Source: Latrodectus hesperus (Eukaryota > Arthropoda > Arachnida > Araneae > Theridiidae). From it: DNA of 64,000 nucleotides. The notes below the pieces were generated by a model. The model was given only the letters and a program-made list of their open reading frames with translations. It was not told the origin of the DNA and made no database searches. The DNA is taken from the NCBI GenBank assembly GCA_037975125.1, contig CM075862.1, positions 59,613,279 through 59,677,278 on the forward strand, written 5' to 3'. Below, in pieces: positions 40,812 to 50,965 of this stretch (the stretch's first letter is position 1; each line of letters begins with the position of its first letter). The translations under genes and the position numbers were made by a program.

Positions 40812-42337
40812 TGCTGGACAATTGATAAGCACCGATCACAAATTGTAATGTAGCATAACATTAAGCGAAACATGAGGCCTAGTAGGATAAAAGATAGTTG
40901 CCATACTGTTCAGACGTTAGAATAAAGAATATTTATTGTTCTGGAAAGGACAAAAGCTGTGAAACATCTGAAAGAAAAAAATGTTTATTTCATGCTGCAT
41001 ACGAAAAAATGGAACAATGCATCCAAAAGTCAGCAGGCATCTTAAAAAAGTTATCAGTACGTGATATGTCCACCGTGGAGTGTGATGCAAGATTCCACAC
41101 GTCGTATCATACTTTGTACAAAATTATCCAGCAGCTGTTGAGGCAATTTCTCCCATTCCTCTGGGAGTGCACGGATGAGGGTGTTTTAGTTTGTCGGAGG
41201 ATAGTTTCGACCAGTAACTTGCCTTCGCAAAGCATCCCATACTTTTCCAATGGGGTTTAGATCTGGAGAACGTGATGACCATACGAGGCGTTGAATACCT
41301 CAGTGTCTAGGCAATCCTGAACAGCTTGTGTTCCATGACATGTTGCGTTGTCGTCCATAAAAACAAATTTATCACCGACAGCACCACAGAAAAGACGAAC
41401 ATGAGGAAGTAGAACTTCATTAATATATCGTTGGCCCGTCATAGCCCCATTCGCAACCACATGTAAGGGCGTGCGGCCATTGATCATGATGCCGGCCAAC
41501 ACCATGACACTGCATGTTGGACATCGGTCCCTTTCTTGGGTATTTTCTGGACAATAAGCAGTACCACTCTCACACCAGATCAGTTGGCGTCTACAATCTG
41601 ACAACAAACTGAACCTACTCTCATCTGAGAATAGTACGCATGCCCAGTCCTGTTCAGTCCAATTGCGAAGCTCAGGACACCATTGCAAATGGGCAGTACG
41701 GTGCTGTCTGGTCAATTGGACACACACAACAGGTCTGCAGGCGTATAGTCCTCCTCCTCTCAAACGTCTGGCAACAGTTTTTCGGGAGATCTGCTTTCCT
41801 GAGGCAGCAAGAAACTGATTTGCCACCTGCTGAGCTGTGTTGCACCTGTTCCTTTTTGCTGATAGGTCGATATATCTGTCTTCTGCAGGTGTTGTACTTC
41901 TAACAGGACCTCCCCTTGCCGCCTACTACACACGCCAGTAGTTTTAAATGACTTCCACAGCCGTGAAACAACTCTGTGAGTGATGTCGAATTCCTGGCAA
42001 CATCTGTTATTTTTCGCGCTTCTTCGATCTTTCCAATAATTCGACCACGCATAAAATCACCTAAGTTATGTCAGGAAGACATGCCAAAAATTTCAAGTTC
42101 GTCGATTAAATCTTTCCTGTAAAACTTTCACTTGAAACATCAACTGTCCACACCCGTCAAAACCTTAAAAACTCTTAAGAACGCTATCACGTGATGAACA
42201 GACGTGGAAAAAAATCTGCTTACCCATACTTCTTCTTACTATATTCCGCACTTATTCTACTTTTCCACATTTTGCTTCCTTTCATTTTGTGGTTGGTATG
42301 GATGATAGTGTTATCCGTCTTTAGCAATTGTCCAGTA

Positions 42338-42340
<3 letters not shown>
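40809..42340 (-). mobile_element. Tc1-like DNA transposon inserted in (TA)n
   Basis: About 1.53 kb with related inverted ends: left 'ctgctggacaattgataag' from 40,811, right (reverse complement) 'ctactggacaattgctaaag' ending at about 42,338. Outside both ends is (TA)n. Tc1/mariner elements insert at TA, so a (TA)n tract is a ready target; the exact target duplication cannot be defined within the repeat. The ends differ at several positions and the transposase is broken, so the insertion is not recent. Confidence 0.85.
41054..42052 (-). pseudogene. Tc1-like transposase, frameshifted, catalytic Glu lost
   Basis: A start codon at 42,052 opens 'MRGRIIGKIEEARKITDVA'. The DNA-binding part (THRVVSRLWKSFKTTGV) needs one frameshift and the junction 'GGPVRSTTPAEDRYIDLSA' another. 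The frame 41,826-41,257 is open for 189 codons and carries the second helix-turn-helix (SRKTVARRLRGGGLYA), the first catalytic Asp (VLFSDESRFSLL) and the second (VFMDDNATCHG). After another frameshift, 'SSRSPDLNPIGKVWDAL' has Gly in place of the expected third catalytic Glu (NPIE). A TAA follows after 'NYPPTN', and the tail (PEEWEKLPQQLLDN ... LHGGHITY) ends at a TGA at 41,054-41,056. Tc1 transposases of about 340 residues cut and join at TA. Inactive on several counts. Confidence 0.9.

Positions 42341-42380
<40 letters not shown>
42341..42380. repeat. (TA)n tract, right half
   Basis: Alternating T and A abutting the right end of the Tc1-like element. Confidence 0.9.
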
Positions 42381-42381
<1 letters not shown>

Positions 42382-43816
42382 CCGTTTATTTTTATATAAT
42401 CTAAGAAATTTGCATTCTACGGGTAAATGTCTTGTCATTCTTGTAATGAAAATTACAAACGTTGTTAAAACATACATTAAAAATAGCGTATTCTTAAAAT
42501 GCAAGTGTTGGCCTATAAGTTTTTCTCCGAATTTCAGATTAATTGAATAAAATATTCCTTAAAATTTCTTCTGAATAGACAATCACATTTTTGAGTAACT
42601 CTTGATGCCAATTTAGCTTCTCAAACTCTCAAACTTTTTATTTAAGAGTATCTTCTTCTGAAATACAAGATTTAGAGATATTTAGCAACATAATCTTTAA
42701 TAAAGATAAAAAAAATAAGCTAGGCAATTCAAGATAATATATGTTGATTCTAATCCATGCAAAAAAATTTTTCAGCCTCTGAAAAGCTAATAGACGCTGA
42801 AAGAATACAAGAAATAAAACAACACTACAAAATCAGTAAAAAGGACAATGAAGACGACAAAAATCTTTGTAAACTATTAACAACGGTTTCAGAATCGGCA
42901 AACGTGCATTCTTGAATTTTACCGAGTAAGAAAAATTAGGAAAATGAGTGAAGTTGTAATATAGAAAATAATTTAGAAAAACAGATTGGGAAGTTTTCTA
43001 GATTTCAAGATTCAAATAATCACCTATTGTAAAAATGTTTCCTCATTATCATAAAAATAGTTTATTGAAGAATAATTTCCGAAATATAATAAAACTCTTA
43101 CAGATATATAATGCTATTATATTTAAATGATTTATATTTTTCGAACTAACCTTCTTATGATAACTTTTCAAATACCATGTCAAAGAAGTTATGTTTCCCT
43201 AAATTTCGTCAAGAATTGTTATCAAAGTATATTGGGGAAATTATTTTTGCAATTATCCATATGTCTTTTAAGCAATACTCACAATTATGAGAAAATATGA
43301 TGAAGAAAAGTTTTAGATTATTATATTTTTATCATAATCGTTAATTAACATCATTTTATTAAATTAATTAACTGCATTTTTATCATATTGTAAAATTTTC
43401 ATTCAAACGATAATAGTCAAACATTTAAAAATGCTTATTTATATGTATTACATTTGATTCATAATTAAATGTACAGAGTAACTGATCAATTAAAATTCGT
43501 ACGTCTATAAAATATTTAAAAATTATATTGTATCATAATATAGTATCACAACTAAAATATTCTCACGATTTCTTCGTGCTAAAAAAATTTAAACACTTCA
43601 TCTTCTTATAATATTTTGGATTAAGTCATCAAGACTCATCTTATTATCAGAGTTTCTGCGAAGTCTCGAATATTATTCAAATATTGCAATTATTTAAATA
43701 AACTTTATATAATATGATGAGTTTACAATCGCCATCCCAATGTATTTGTGGATTTTATAAATCAAATGTATCTTTTTGAGTTCAAATTAGGGCTAACTAC
43801 CGGTTTCTTTGCATTT
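42381..43816. other. A+T-rich DNA, nothing recognised
   Basis: No open frame or repeat could be supported. It ends at the target duplication of the LTR retrotransposon. Confidence 0.5.
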
Positions 43817-43821
43817 AGGTT

Positions 43822-44073
43822 TGTGATGTGTAGAATGGCCGAGAGAGTTAACAATCTACATTTGCTGGACAACACATTTATTTAATTACAAATAAATATT
43901 TAATATTAACAATAAAACACAAATTAGCTCGGAGCCTTCTGCTCCTACCAGAATTTTACAACCTATCCGGACCTCGCTCCGCCGCAAACTCTTCTAAATA
44001 TAGCAACCTCTCAAAAGGCTCCAACCACGCCAAGCGCGGTTTATTGATCGCCAAATAGTCGCCAGATACTACA
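43822..44073 (-). repeat. 3' LTR (in element orientation)
   Basis: 252 bp, identical to the other LTR except for three substitutions. The AATAAA signal is at 43,877-43,882 (complement). It ends with the target duplication 'aggtt' at 43,817-43,821. Confidence 0.92.
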
Positions 44074-44085
44074 CCTCCCCCGCAA
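44074..44085 (-). promoter_or_regulatory. Polypurine tract
   Basis: In sense orientation 'gcgggggagg' lies directly before the 3' LTR. This is the usual position of the purine-rich RNA that primes plus-strand synthesis. It stands out in an A/T-rich neighbourhood. Confidence 0.75.
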
Positions 44086-44551
44086 GATTGATGTTACATT
44101 AATGAATTAATCATCAATCTGAAAACGAATCAAGCGACTATTTGTGATCAACACATATACAACAATTTACACATAATGCACATAAATAGAAATTCACAAA
44201 TTCCAATTAATATAATGTTCAAAAGAAATACTATACATATACATTACTATTAAAGTAAATAAACAGAAACACATTTGTTTTCATGAACATATTTCATCAC
44301 ATTACAGCAAAAGTAACTAAGAAATATAAACAAATAATATAGCAACGTTAATACTTTCAATGTTAATTAATTATCTAATAAACAGTAAATATTTCAAACA
44401 TTTACTTACAAAATTTAAATTTACTAAATATTGCTATTATACTTCAAATATTACTAATATTTACTTTTACTTACCACTTCACTTCTAATAAACATTTAAG
44501 ATAACCAAAATTTTATACATAGAAAAAAAATTATTAAACACAAATAAATGT
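44086..44551. other. Non-coding 3' region in place of integrase
   Basis: About 466 bp between the pol stop and the polypurine tract. It is much more A+T-rich than gag or pol, with stops in all frames and no HHCC or DDE integrase motif on either strand. Confidence 0.8.
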
Positions 44552-46216
44552 TCAAGAGTCACTAGTTGGTAATCTAGATTGAGCATCTGCATTAGAAAGA
44601 TTTCTTCCTGGGCAATGAATGATTTCTATATTGTATTTTTGTAAAGCTAAGGCCCATCGTTGAAGCTTTGATGATTGTGGGGCATTTTTCACAACAAATG
44701 ATAGAGGATTGTGGTCTGTCACAATCTTTACTGTTGATCCAAAAATCCATGATTCAAATTTCTTTAATGCCCATACTATAGCGTAAGCTTCACGTTCTAT
44801 AGTAGGCCAATTTTGTTGGGGTTTGGACAATTTCTTGCTTGCATAACACACAGGAAAATGTTTATTTTCTCTCACTTGAGACAGACATGCACCTATTCCA
44901 ATTTGTGATGCATCAGAGTGAATGATGAAAGGATCCTGTATTGTTGGGGTTATTAACTCTGTTGCTTTCATAAGTTGGTCTTTCAGCTTTTGGAATGATA
45001 CATTATGTTCTTCTTTCCATTCCAGCACTTCTGGTCGTTTCTTTTTAGTGAGCTCTGTTAAGGGGTAGGCGATTTCAGCATAATTAGGAATGTAATTTCG
45101 ATAATAGTTGCATAATCCTAACAAGCTCCTAAGATGAGATTTAGTCTTTGGTGTTTCTAATTTCTCAATTGCTTTAATCTTTTCGGGGTCAGGTTTGTGT
45201 TTTCCTGATCCAATGATATGTCCTAAATATCTTATTCGTGGTTTTGCAAAAGAACACTTTTTCGAATTGACTGTGAAACCAAGTGATTCCAATTTTGTGA
45301 AAACTTTATGTAAATCTTGGAGATGAGTATCAAAATCTGGTGAAAATATAGCAATATCATCAATATATGCTCTTGCAAATTCTTTAAATTCTTTTAGTGC
45401 ATTATTCATTACTCTCTGAAATGTTGCAGCAGCATTTCTTAATCCAAATGGCATTACTTTGAATTGGTATTGTCCTCGATGAGTTTTAAAAGATGTAAAT
45501 TCTTTACTCTGTTCTTCCATAGGTATAGCCCAGTATCCTTTGAGTAAATCTAATGTTGTAATAACGTTTGCTTTCCCAATACTGTACATCAAGTCAATTG
45601 CATTTTCCATAGGAAAATCATCTGGTTTGGTTGCAGCATTCAAAGATCTATAGTCCACACACAATCGAATGTTGCCATCCTTCTTGCTTACACACACTAC
45701 AGGGTGAGCTATCTCAGCATTGCTTTCTTCTATCAGTCCTGACTTCATTAAATCTTCTATTTCTTTATCAACCTTTTCTTTTAAGGCTTCAGGAATTCTA
45801 TAGATGTACGGTTTCTTCCTCTCTAAATTTGGTACTAATCTTATCTTGTGTGGTTCTACTTTTGCTATTTTTAATTTTCCAGTAAATAGTCCTTCATGTT
45901 GCTTGATAAGAGAAATTAATTTCTTCCTCTGTAATGAACTTAAATTTTCAAAATTAAGATTTTCTCCTACTTCTAAGACTTGTAATGGATTTGGGAATTC
46001 TTTACCTGGCAAAGTTATAATTTCTCCAAATTCTTCTTCATTTTCAAATATTACTCCATAATTCCAAGCTTCTTTTAATGTTGGGCAACTCTTTTGCTCC
46101 ACCCGGAGTTTCTGCGCTTCCGATAGAACGGTTGTCTGGTCGCTTCTCTCCGCTAAGTGAGAGTCGGCGCCCGCTGTCTCCCTTCCTCCCTCCTCTTTGT
46201 TTTTCGCCTCAGGCAA
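44552..46216 (-). CDS. pol: Reverse transcriptase-RNase H (pol) without integrase
   Basis: The listed frame starts at a TTG; the pol register is actually open from 46,294, just below a TAG at 46,297-46,295, and overlaps gag in the -1 frame. There is no ATG until residue 157, so expression as a Gag-Pol fusion by frameshifting is expected. RT (about residues 130-320): 'RLCVDYRSLNAA' (184-195), catalytic D223 in 'TLDLLKGYW', 'MPFGLRNAAATFQR' and the YIDD box at 284-287. RNase H (about 425-550): D435 (HSDAS), E476 (EREAYAI), D501 (TDHNPL) and D544 (NADAQSR). All expected catalytic residues are present, so the enzyme that turns element RNA into DNA looks intact. The frame stops four codons after 'SRLP', exactly where an integrase would normally follow. 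Ty3/gypsy class is clear; the clade is not assigned. Confidence 0.92.
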   Translation of the reverse strand: MPEAKNKEEGGRETAGADSHLAERSDQTTVLSEAQKLRVEQKSCPTLKEAWNYGVIFENEEEFGEIITLPGKEFPNPLQVLEVGENLNFENLSSLQRKKLISLIKQHEGLFTGKLKIAKVEPHKIRLVPNLERKKPYIYRIPEALKEKVDKEIEDLMKSGLIEESNAEIAHPVVCVSKKDGNIRLCVDYRSLNAATKPDDFPMENAIDLMYSIGKANVITTLDLLKGYWAIPMEEQSKEFTSFKTHRGQYQFKVMPFGLRNAAATFQRVMNNALKEFKEFARAYIDDIAIFSPDFDTHLQDLHKVFTKLESLGFTVNSKKCSFAKPRIRYLGHIIGSGKHKPDPEKIKAIEKLETPKTKSHLRSLLGLCNYYRNYIPNYAEIAYPLTELTKKKRPEVLEWKEEHNVSFQKLKDQLMKATELITPTIQDPFIIHSDASQIGIGACLSQVRENKHFPVCYASKKLSKPQQNWPTIEREAYAIVWALKKFESWIFGSTVKIVTDHNPLSFVVKNAPQSSKLQRWALALQKYNIEIIHCPGRNLSNADAQSRLPTSDS

Positions 46217-46218
46217 CT

Positions 46219-47847
46219 CTAAAGGGGGGATTCTCCTTCCGTAGCTGTTTTTGTTTCGGTGGCTAAACTGAGCACATTTTCTCCTTCGGAACGTCTAATG
46301 TCTCCTGAAGAATTGTCATTGGAACAGTTTTCTTTTGATAGATCGGCTGTTGAATTAATTAATAATTCATATGTTTCTGGAGTTATTAAACAAGGCACAT
46401 TTAATTTATCAGTTACTGCAATTAAAGTATCTACACAATTAAATAAATTATTTCCAGAGTTCTTATAGTAAATAGGCGTACGACAAACTTTCGCTTCAAT
46501 TGGGTTTCCAAATGCAGGTGTTAATATAACTTTCCCTCCTTCTCGATCTTCTAAATCTGGAATTAGTGATGAGTGAACTATGCAGATTTGAGTTCCAGAA
46601 TCTATAATAGCTTCCGTTTTTAGAGAGTTAATGAAGACGTCAATTTTCTGTAATGGTTGAATAATAGTTTCTTTCGATTCAGTTCGTATGTGAGTCGAGT
46701 CAACTTTAGCTACTACAGCATCTTCTTTCGATATTCTATTTGTATTCCTCGGAGTTGTAGAATACACCTTATCATTCTTTTTAATATATCCATTTCCGTT
46801 CCTCTTTTCTGAGCACTCTCTTGCAAGGTGTTGATAACTACCGCAAATATAGCATTCCTTACGTTTTGGGGTAAAACTTTGTTTCGTGTATTCTCTTCTT
46901 TTGGGTGGTGGAATATATTTATCTTGCACATATGTTGAATCCGTAAACTTTGGATATTTCATTTCATTTCGAATTTCATCAAATGATTTTCTTCTTGCTT
47001 CAAAATAAATATCACATTCTCTAGCTAGTTCTTGTGGTTTCAACCATTGATTTCCTTGGCGTATAGCGATGTGCGAAGCTGTTTCTCCATCTAACGTTTG
47101 GAACAGTTTATCGGATATGATTAATTCTTTTAATGTTTCAAAATCAGTTACTGCTCTTGATTTACAATAATAGTCCCATGTCGATGTTAATCGTGAAGCA
47201 AATTGAATATGTGATTCTCCAGAATAACGTTTTGCTTTTCTAAAATTTTCTAGGCATGCTTGAGGAGTAGGTTGATATTCTTTTAGAATTAAAGTTTTTA
47301 CTTTTTCATAATCCTGCAAATCGTCTTCTTTAATGTAGACAAGAACGTTTGCCGCTTTCTCCCCGATTAATTTCAATAATATTTCTGACTTAAATTCTTC
47401 CGGAACTTTCTTGTGTTTAAATGCTCTTTCTATGGAATCGAAAAATATATTCCAAGATTCTGCTCTTTTCGGTACTGGTATCGTTAGCGTTTCTACTCCC
47501 TTGATCAGCTTGTCGAGTGGAATTTCGAATTCGCCTCCGGTGTTCGAAATTGAAAATGGCGTCGGACTACTGCTCGTTATGTTCTGCGTAGCTCGGATTT
47601 TTGCTAATTCTAATTCGTGTTCTCTTAATCTTTCTTCTTCAGCTTGTGTTCGTTCGAACTCTTCTTTACTTTTCCTATTCTCTATAGTAGAAATCAAAAT
47701 TTCTTTTACGAAGTCAGCATCTTCGGCATATTCTTTACTGTTCAGAAGTTTGTGTTTCAGTTCGGCTAATTTCAAATCAAAAGTTGCTACTTCACCAATT
47801 TCCAGCAAGACTGTTACCAAGTCTTCCTTTTTCACGTTTTTGAACAT
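46219..47847 (-). CDS. gag-pro: Gag-protease polyprotein of the LTR retrotransposon
   Basis: 542 residues from the ATG at 47,847, the first ATG of the long frame, 121 bp after the 5' LTR, to a TAG at 46,221-46,219. Residues about 55-85 are a charged Glu/Arg/Lys-rich helix, likely a coiled coil. About 125-290 resemble the retrotransposon capsid region (for example 'SWNIFFDSIERAFKHKKVP', 'ENFRKAKRYSGESHIQFA'). A CCHC zinc knuckle follows with C332, C335, H340 and C345, which binds element RNA. An aspartic-protease region follows with the active-site triad D416-S417-G418 (EAIIDSGTQICIV), which would cleave the polyprotein in the virus-like particle. The acidic, Ser-rich tail runs to the stop. 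No stop or frameshift interrupts it, so it looks functional. Its last about 25 codons overlap the pol frame. Confidence 0.9.
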   Translation of the reverse strand: MFKNVKKEDLVTVLLEIGEVATFDLKLAELKHKLLNSKEYAEDADFVKEILISTIENRKSKEEFERTQAEEERLREHELELAKIRATQNITSSSPTPFSISNTGGEFEIPLDKLIKGVETLTIPVPKRAESWNIFFDSIERAFKHKKVPEEFKSEILLKLIGEKAANVLVYIKEDDLQDYEKVKTLILKEYQPTPQACLENFRKAKRYSGESHIQFASRLTSTWDYYCKSRAVTDFETLKELIISDKLFQTLDGETASHIAIRQGNQWLKPQELARECDIYFEARRKSFDEIRNEMKYPKFTDSTYVQDKYIPPPKRREYTKQSFTPKRKECYICGSYQHLARECSEKRNGNGYIKKNDKVYSTTPRNTNRISKEDAVVAKVDSTHIRTESKETIIQPLQKIDVFINSLKTEAIIDSGTQICIVHSSLIPDLEDREGGKVILTPAFGNPIEAKVCRTPIYYKNSGNNLFNCVDTLIAVTDKLNVPCLITPETYELLINSTADLSKENCSNDNSSGDIRRSEGENVLSLATETKTATEGESPL

Positions 47848-47968
47848 TTTCTTCTGTTTCTATCACTTTAGAATTCCGTTGACAGTTTTATTCTTTCTTC
47901 TGAAATTCGAATTTTCCAAGGTAAGCCATTTCGTATTTCTCAGCTCTGGTTCTCGAAAGAGAGCGTGT

Positions 47969-48220
47969 TGTGATGTGTAGAATGGCCGAGAGAGTTAACA
48001 ATCTACATTTGCTGGACAACACATTTATTTAATTGCAAATAAATATTTAATATTAACAATAAAACACAAATTAGCTCGGAGCCTTCTGCTCCTACCAGAA
48101 TTTTACAACCTCTCCGGACCTCGCTCCGCCGCAAACTCTACTAAATATAGCAACCTCTCAAAAGGCTCCAACCACGCCAAGCGCGGTTTATTGATCGCCA
48201 AATAGTCGCCAGATACTACA
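47969..48220 (-). repeat. 5' LTR (in element orientation)
   Basis: 252 bp. In sense orientation it contains a TATA-like 'ctatatttag' (complement near 48,140-48,150) and an AATAAA polyadenylation signal (complement at 48,024-48,029). Just downstream I see no standard primer-binding site beginning TGG; 'ctctttcgagaaccag' in the leader may contribute but is unproven. Confidence 0.9.
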
Positions 48221-48225
48221 AGGTT

Positions 48226-50762
48226 CAAAATGTTACTATTGACAATACTTCTATAAATATAAAAATACCAATGCATCTTTATTTAAAATATGTTTATATT
48301 TATCTATCACGTCTTAAAACAAATTTTTTTCTTTGTGTCATCATCTAGCGTGCGTTTCAATAAATATGCTGAATCATTCATCCTTGGTAACACAATAGCT
48401 TTGTTTACTTGATTTTTTAACTATACAATTAAATTCTCTACTTAATTAATTTTAAGATGTCAAAGCATATAACATAGTTTGTAATTTAAAAGTATATTGC
48501 ATTTAGTTTACCAGACATTACTTCTATTATATAAAATAATTAAGATAAAGTGTGTCTTTTTATTTCTCCCATTAACATTTTTTTAAATTTTTTTTAAAAA
48601 AATCGCACTTCTGTGAAGTATCTATTTAATGTTAAGTAAGATATTTGATAACAAAATAGAAGGCAATAAAATATTGTTCTAAGTATATATATCAAATACA
48701 TATCATGTAACTTCAGTTGCAGCAGTACACAAGATATAGCAACATTCATTAGGTATTCACCTCTTTTGTGACCTCAGCTTCTCTTTCTGAATTTATCCAG
48801 AGCATTTTGAAGATTTTTAAAACATACAAGTGATGCTAAAAAAATTAAGATATTATAATAAAATATTTTGCAATCACTGGCACATTTGGTACATGTTGAC
48901 ATTTTCCAAATTTTGTCTACCAAAATAAACATATACATTCTTTTTTTAATTAACCATATATTGATTTGCTTAAGTAAATTACGGAAAAAAGCAAGTATAT
49001 TCCAGAAAAAAATTATAACAGTGGTTTAAATGTTTGAATTAGTTATTTTATTTGCAATTCTCTCTGTAGTCAACACTTTGGCCATCGGTTCAACAATTAT
49101 TGGTTTCTTATCCTAATTTAGGCAATGGTTTTTGTACTGGAATGGAAGCCAATCTGAACTTAAATTTGTAATTTAATTAAAACTTTTGCATAGGAAATGA
49201 CTGTTTAGGGATAATGCAAATAAGCACTGTAAAATATTTAATGAAGAGTTTCATTATTATTAGTGTTATTTAATGATTTGTAGAACGATTTTTCAAACTA
49301 CTTTGTAGATCTTGCGATTATTGAAACATTAAGAATAGGAGGCTAATTATTTTAAGTTACTTACAATCTGAGAGTTACTTACAATTTATAGTTTCAAATA
49401 ATGCATAATTCAATTAAAATTCAGTATCATAAAATTATCATATTTTTATTGTGAAAATTTGAACACTTTCTGAAAATACTTTTTAAAGTAAAATGTAGGT
49501 AAGTTTAAACTGTGATTTTCCGAAATTAAAAAGTATTGTCAACGATTTCACAAGTAGGATTGCTTAATTATAATATTATAAAATACTTACGAATCCTGAA
49601 TAATTAATATTTTCCGATATCAGAGAAGAAATTCTCTTCAAAATCATTAATGAGTATAAGTTTTCGAGAGCAAAATCTGAGTGGACTTTCTTTAAACCAA
49701 AAAGTAAAAGTGGAAAAATATTTTTCATTCAAATAAAAGATCTAATGAGCTTCAATAAAGTTGGAAAATAAGTAGTTACTTAACAACTTGAAATTAAAAA
49801 AGAATAAATATATCGCAAATTGCTTTTCAATGTTTGAGAAAGAGAGAAAATTGTATACATTAAGTGACATGAGTTTTTATTTTGAGAATAATTTAATGAG
49901 AGATAAAGAGATTTTATGGAAATTTTGGAAATATTTGAAATCATTTAATCCCCCTTCTCATTTTATAAACACACTCATTTATAAGTCAAACAGTTTTGTT
50001 ATTTATCAAAAGCATAGATTGTGTGTGTGTTTGATATTTAATAAATAATTAATGGGATTTACATGTATCTGCTGTAAATAATTTTCTAAGAAAATTGTTT
50101 AGTGACAGTGTATTAACTATAATACCTTCTTTTAAATATTTGAAAGAGATTTTATAATTAATAATGTTTGTAAAAATTTCTAATTTTTGATGTGTAACAA
50201 ATAAAGGTACAAAATGCAATAGGTCGATGATCATTATATTAAATTCACTTATTTAATCCAAAAAAACCAGAATAATATTTTTAACTATCTCAATCACAAA
50301 TTATTTTAAATAATTTCAGTTTATGAGCATAACTCTTGAATCAACAGTTTTTTACATATGGTCTAATAGTTAAAGGTATAGAGTATGGAACCATCCTTTT
50401 TTATAGATTGTTTAGTAGTTTCTTAATTGACATGTTGCTTGAATATATTCTTGTATGTTTCTATTGTAATGTTTTGGCATACAAATGCTGTTTCAAATGT
50501 AAATATAAGTTTTATTAACATTTGTATCCTCTACAAATATCTACAACTGAAGTATCATTTCATCACCTAAACCTAAACAATAAAACTAAAGTCCAAGCTT
50601 TAATAGATTACGTAGTTGTTACATTAAGTGCGAAATATGCAGAATTTATTGTTAAATTTTTATTTTATATTTTAATGTATAGAGGAAGGATAATGATCTA
50701 GATTTATTACATTCCTCTTTTCAAAATATTCAAATATTTTAAATAATAAGAAATTAAAATAA
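48226..50762. other. A+T-rich DNA, nothing recognised
   Basis: Frames of 60-86 codons (for example 49,788-50,048 plus strand) are Lys/Phe/Tyr/Asn-rich and look like A/T-driven chance frames. No element ends were found. Confidence 0.5.
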
Positions 50763-50965
50763 AGAATAAAGAAATTAAAGTTTATGATACAAGCTAATAT
50801 TTTTTTTAAAAACGAAAACTTATTAAGTAGATGGAATAGAGAGAGATAAAAGAATTAATTTAGTATTAACTTGATTTATATTCCTTTGCTCTTTACATAA
50901 AGAAAGTGAATTTCTTAAATAATCTAGAAAGAAGTAGGAAAATTTCCAAATAAAATTTCAGTATA
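50763..50965 (+). repeat. Direct repeat, copy 1 (about 200 bp)
   Basis: It shares ordered blocks with 52,225-52,411: 'gaataaagaaattaaa', 'acaagctaatattttt', 'tattaagtagat', 'gaatagagagagataaa', 'attaacttgatttatattc' and 'aggaaaatttccaaataaaa'. It is non-coding; an old short-range duplication or two copies of an unidentified short element. Confidence 0.8.

Larger units (their letters stand above)
43822..48220 (-). mobile_element. Young Ty3/gypsy-type LTR retrotransposon lacking integrase
   Basis: A 4,399-bp element with 252-bp direct terminal repeats (43,822-44,073 and 47,969-48,220) that differ at three positions. It is flanked by a 5-bp target duplication 'aggtt' (43,817-43,821 and 48,221-48,225). 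In sense orientation (minus strand) the LTRs begin TG and end CA. Internal order: a 121-bp leader, a Gag-protease frame, an RT-RNase H frame in the -1 register, about 466 bp of non-coding A+T-rich DNA, a polypurine tract and the 3' LTR. Ty3/gypsy pol normally continues from RNase H into integrase; no integrase (zinc-binding HHCC or DDE core) is visible anywhere between the LTRs. The near-identical LTRs and open frames indicate a recent insertion, so integrase activity was presumably supplied in trans, or was lost very recently. Confidence 0.93.

Noticed and set aside
44552..47980. Plus-strand frames within the LTR retrotransposon (for example 45,631-45,885 and 47,411-47,980)
   Set aside because: They are shadows of the gag and pol frames on the opposite strand and have no domains of their own.
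43822..48220. Retrovirus-like envelope gene in the LTR element
   Set aside because: No third frame, signal peptide or membrane-spanning segment lies between pol and the 3' LTR.
49788..50048. 86-codon plus-strand frame
   Set aside because: Lys/Phe/Tyr/Asn-rich composition matches the A/T bias, with no recognisable motif.
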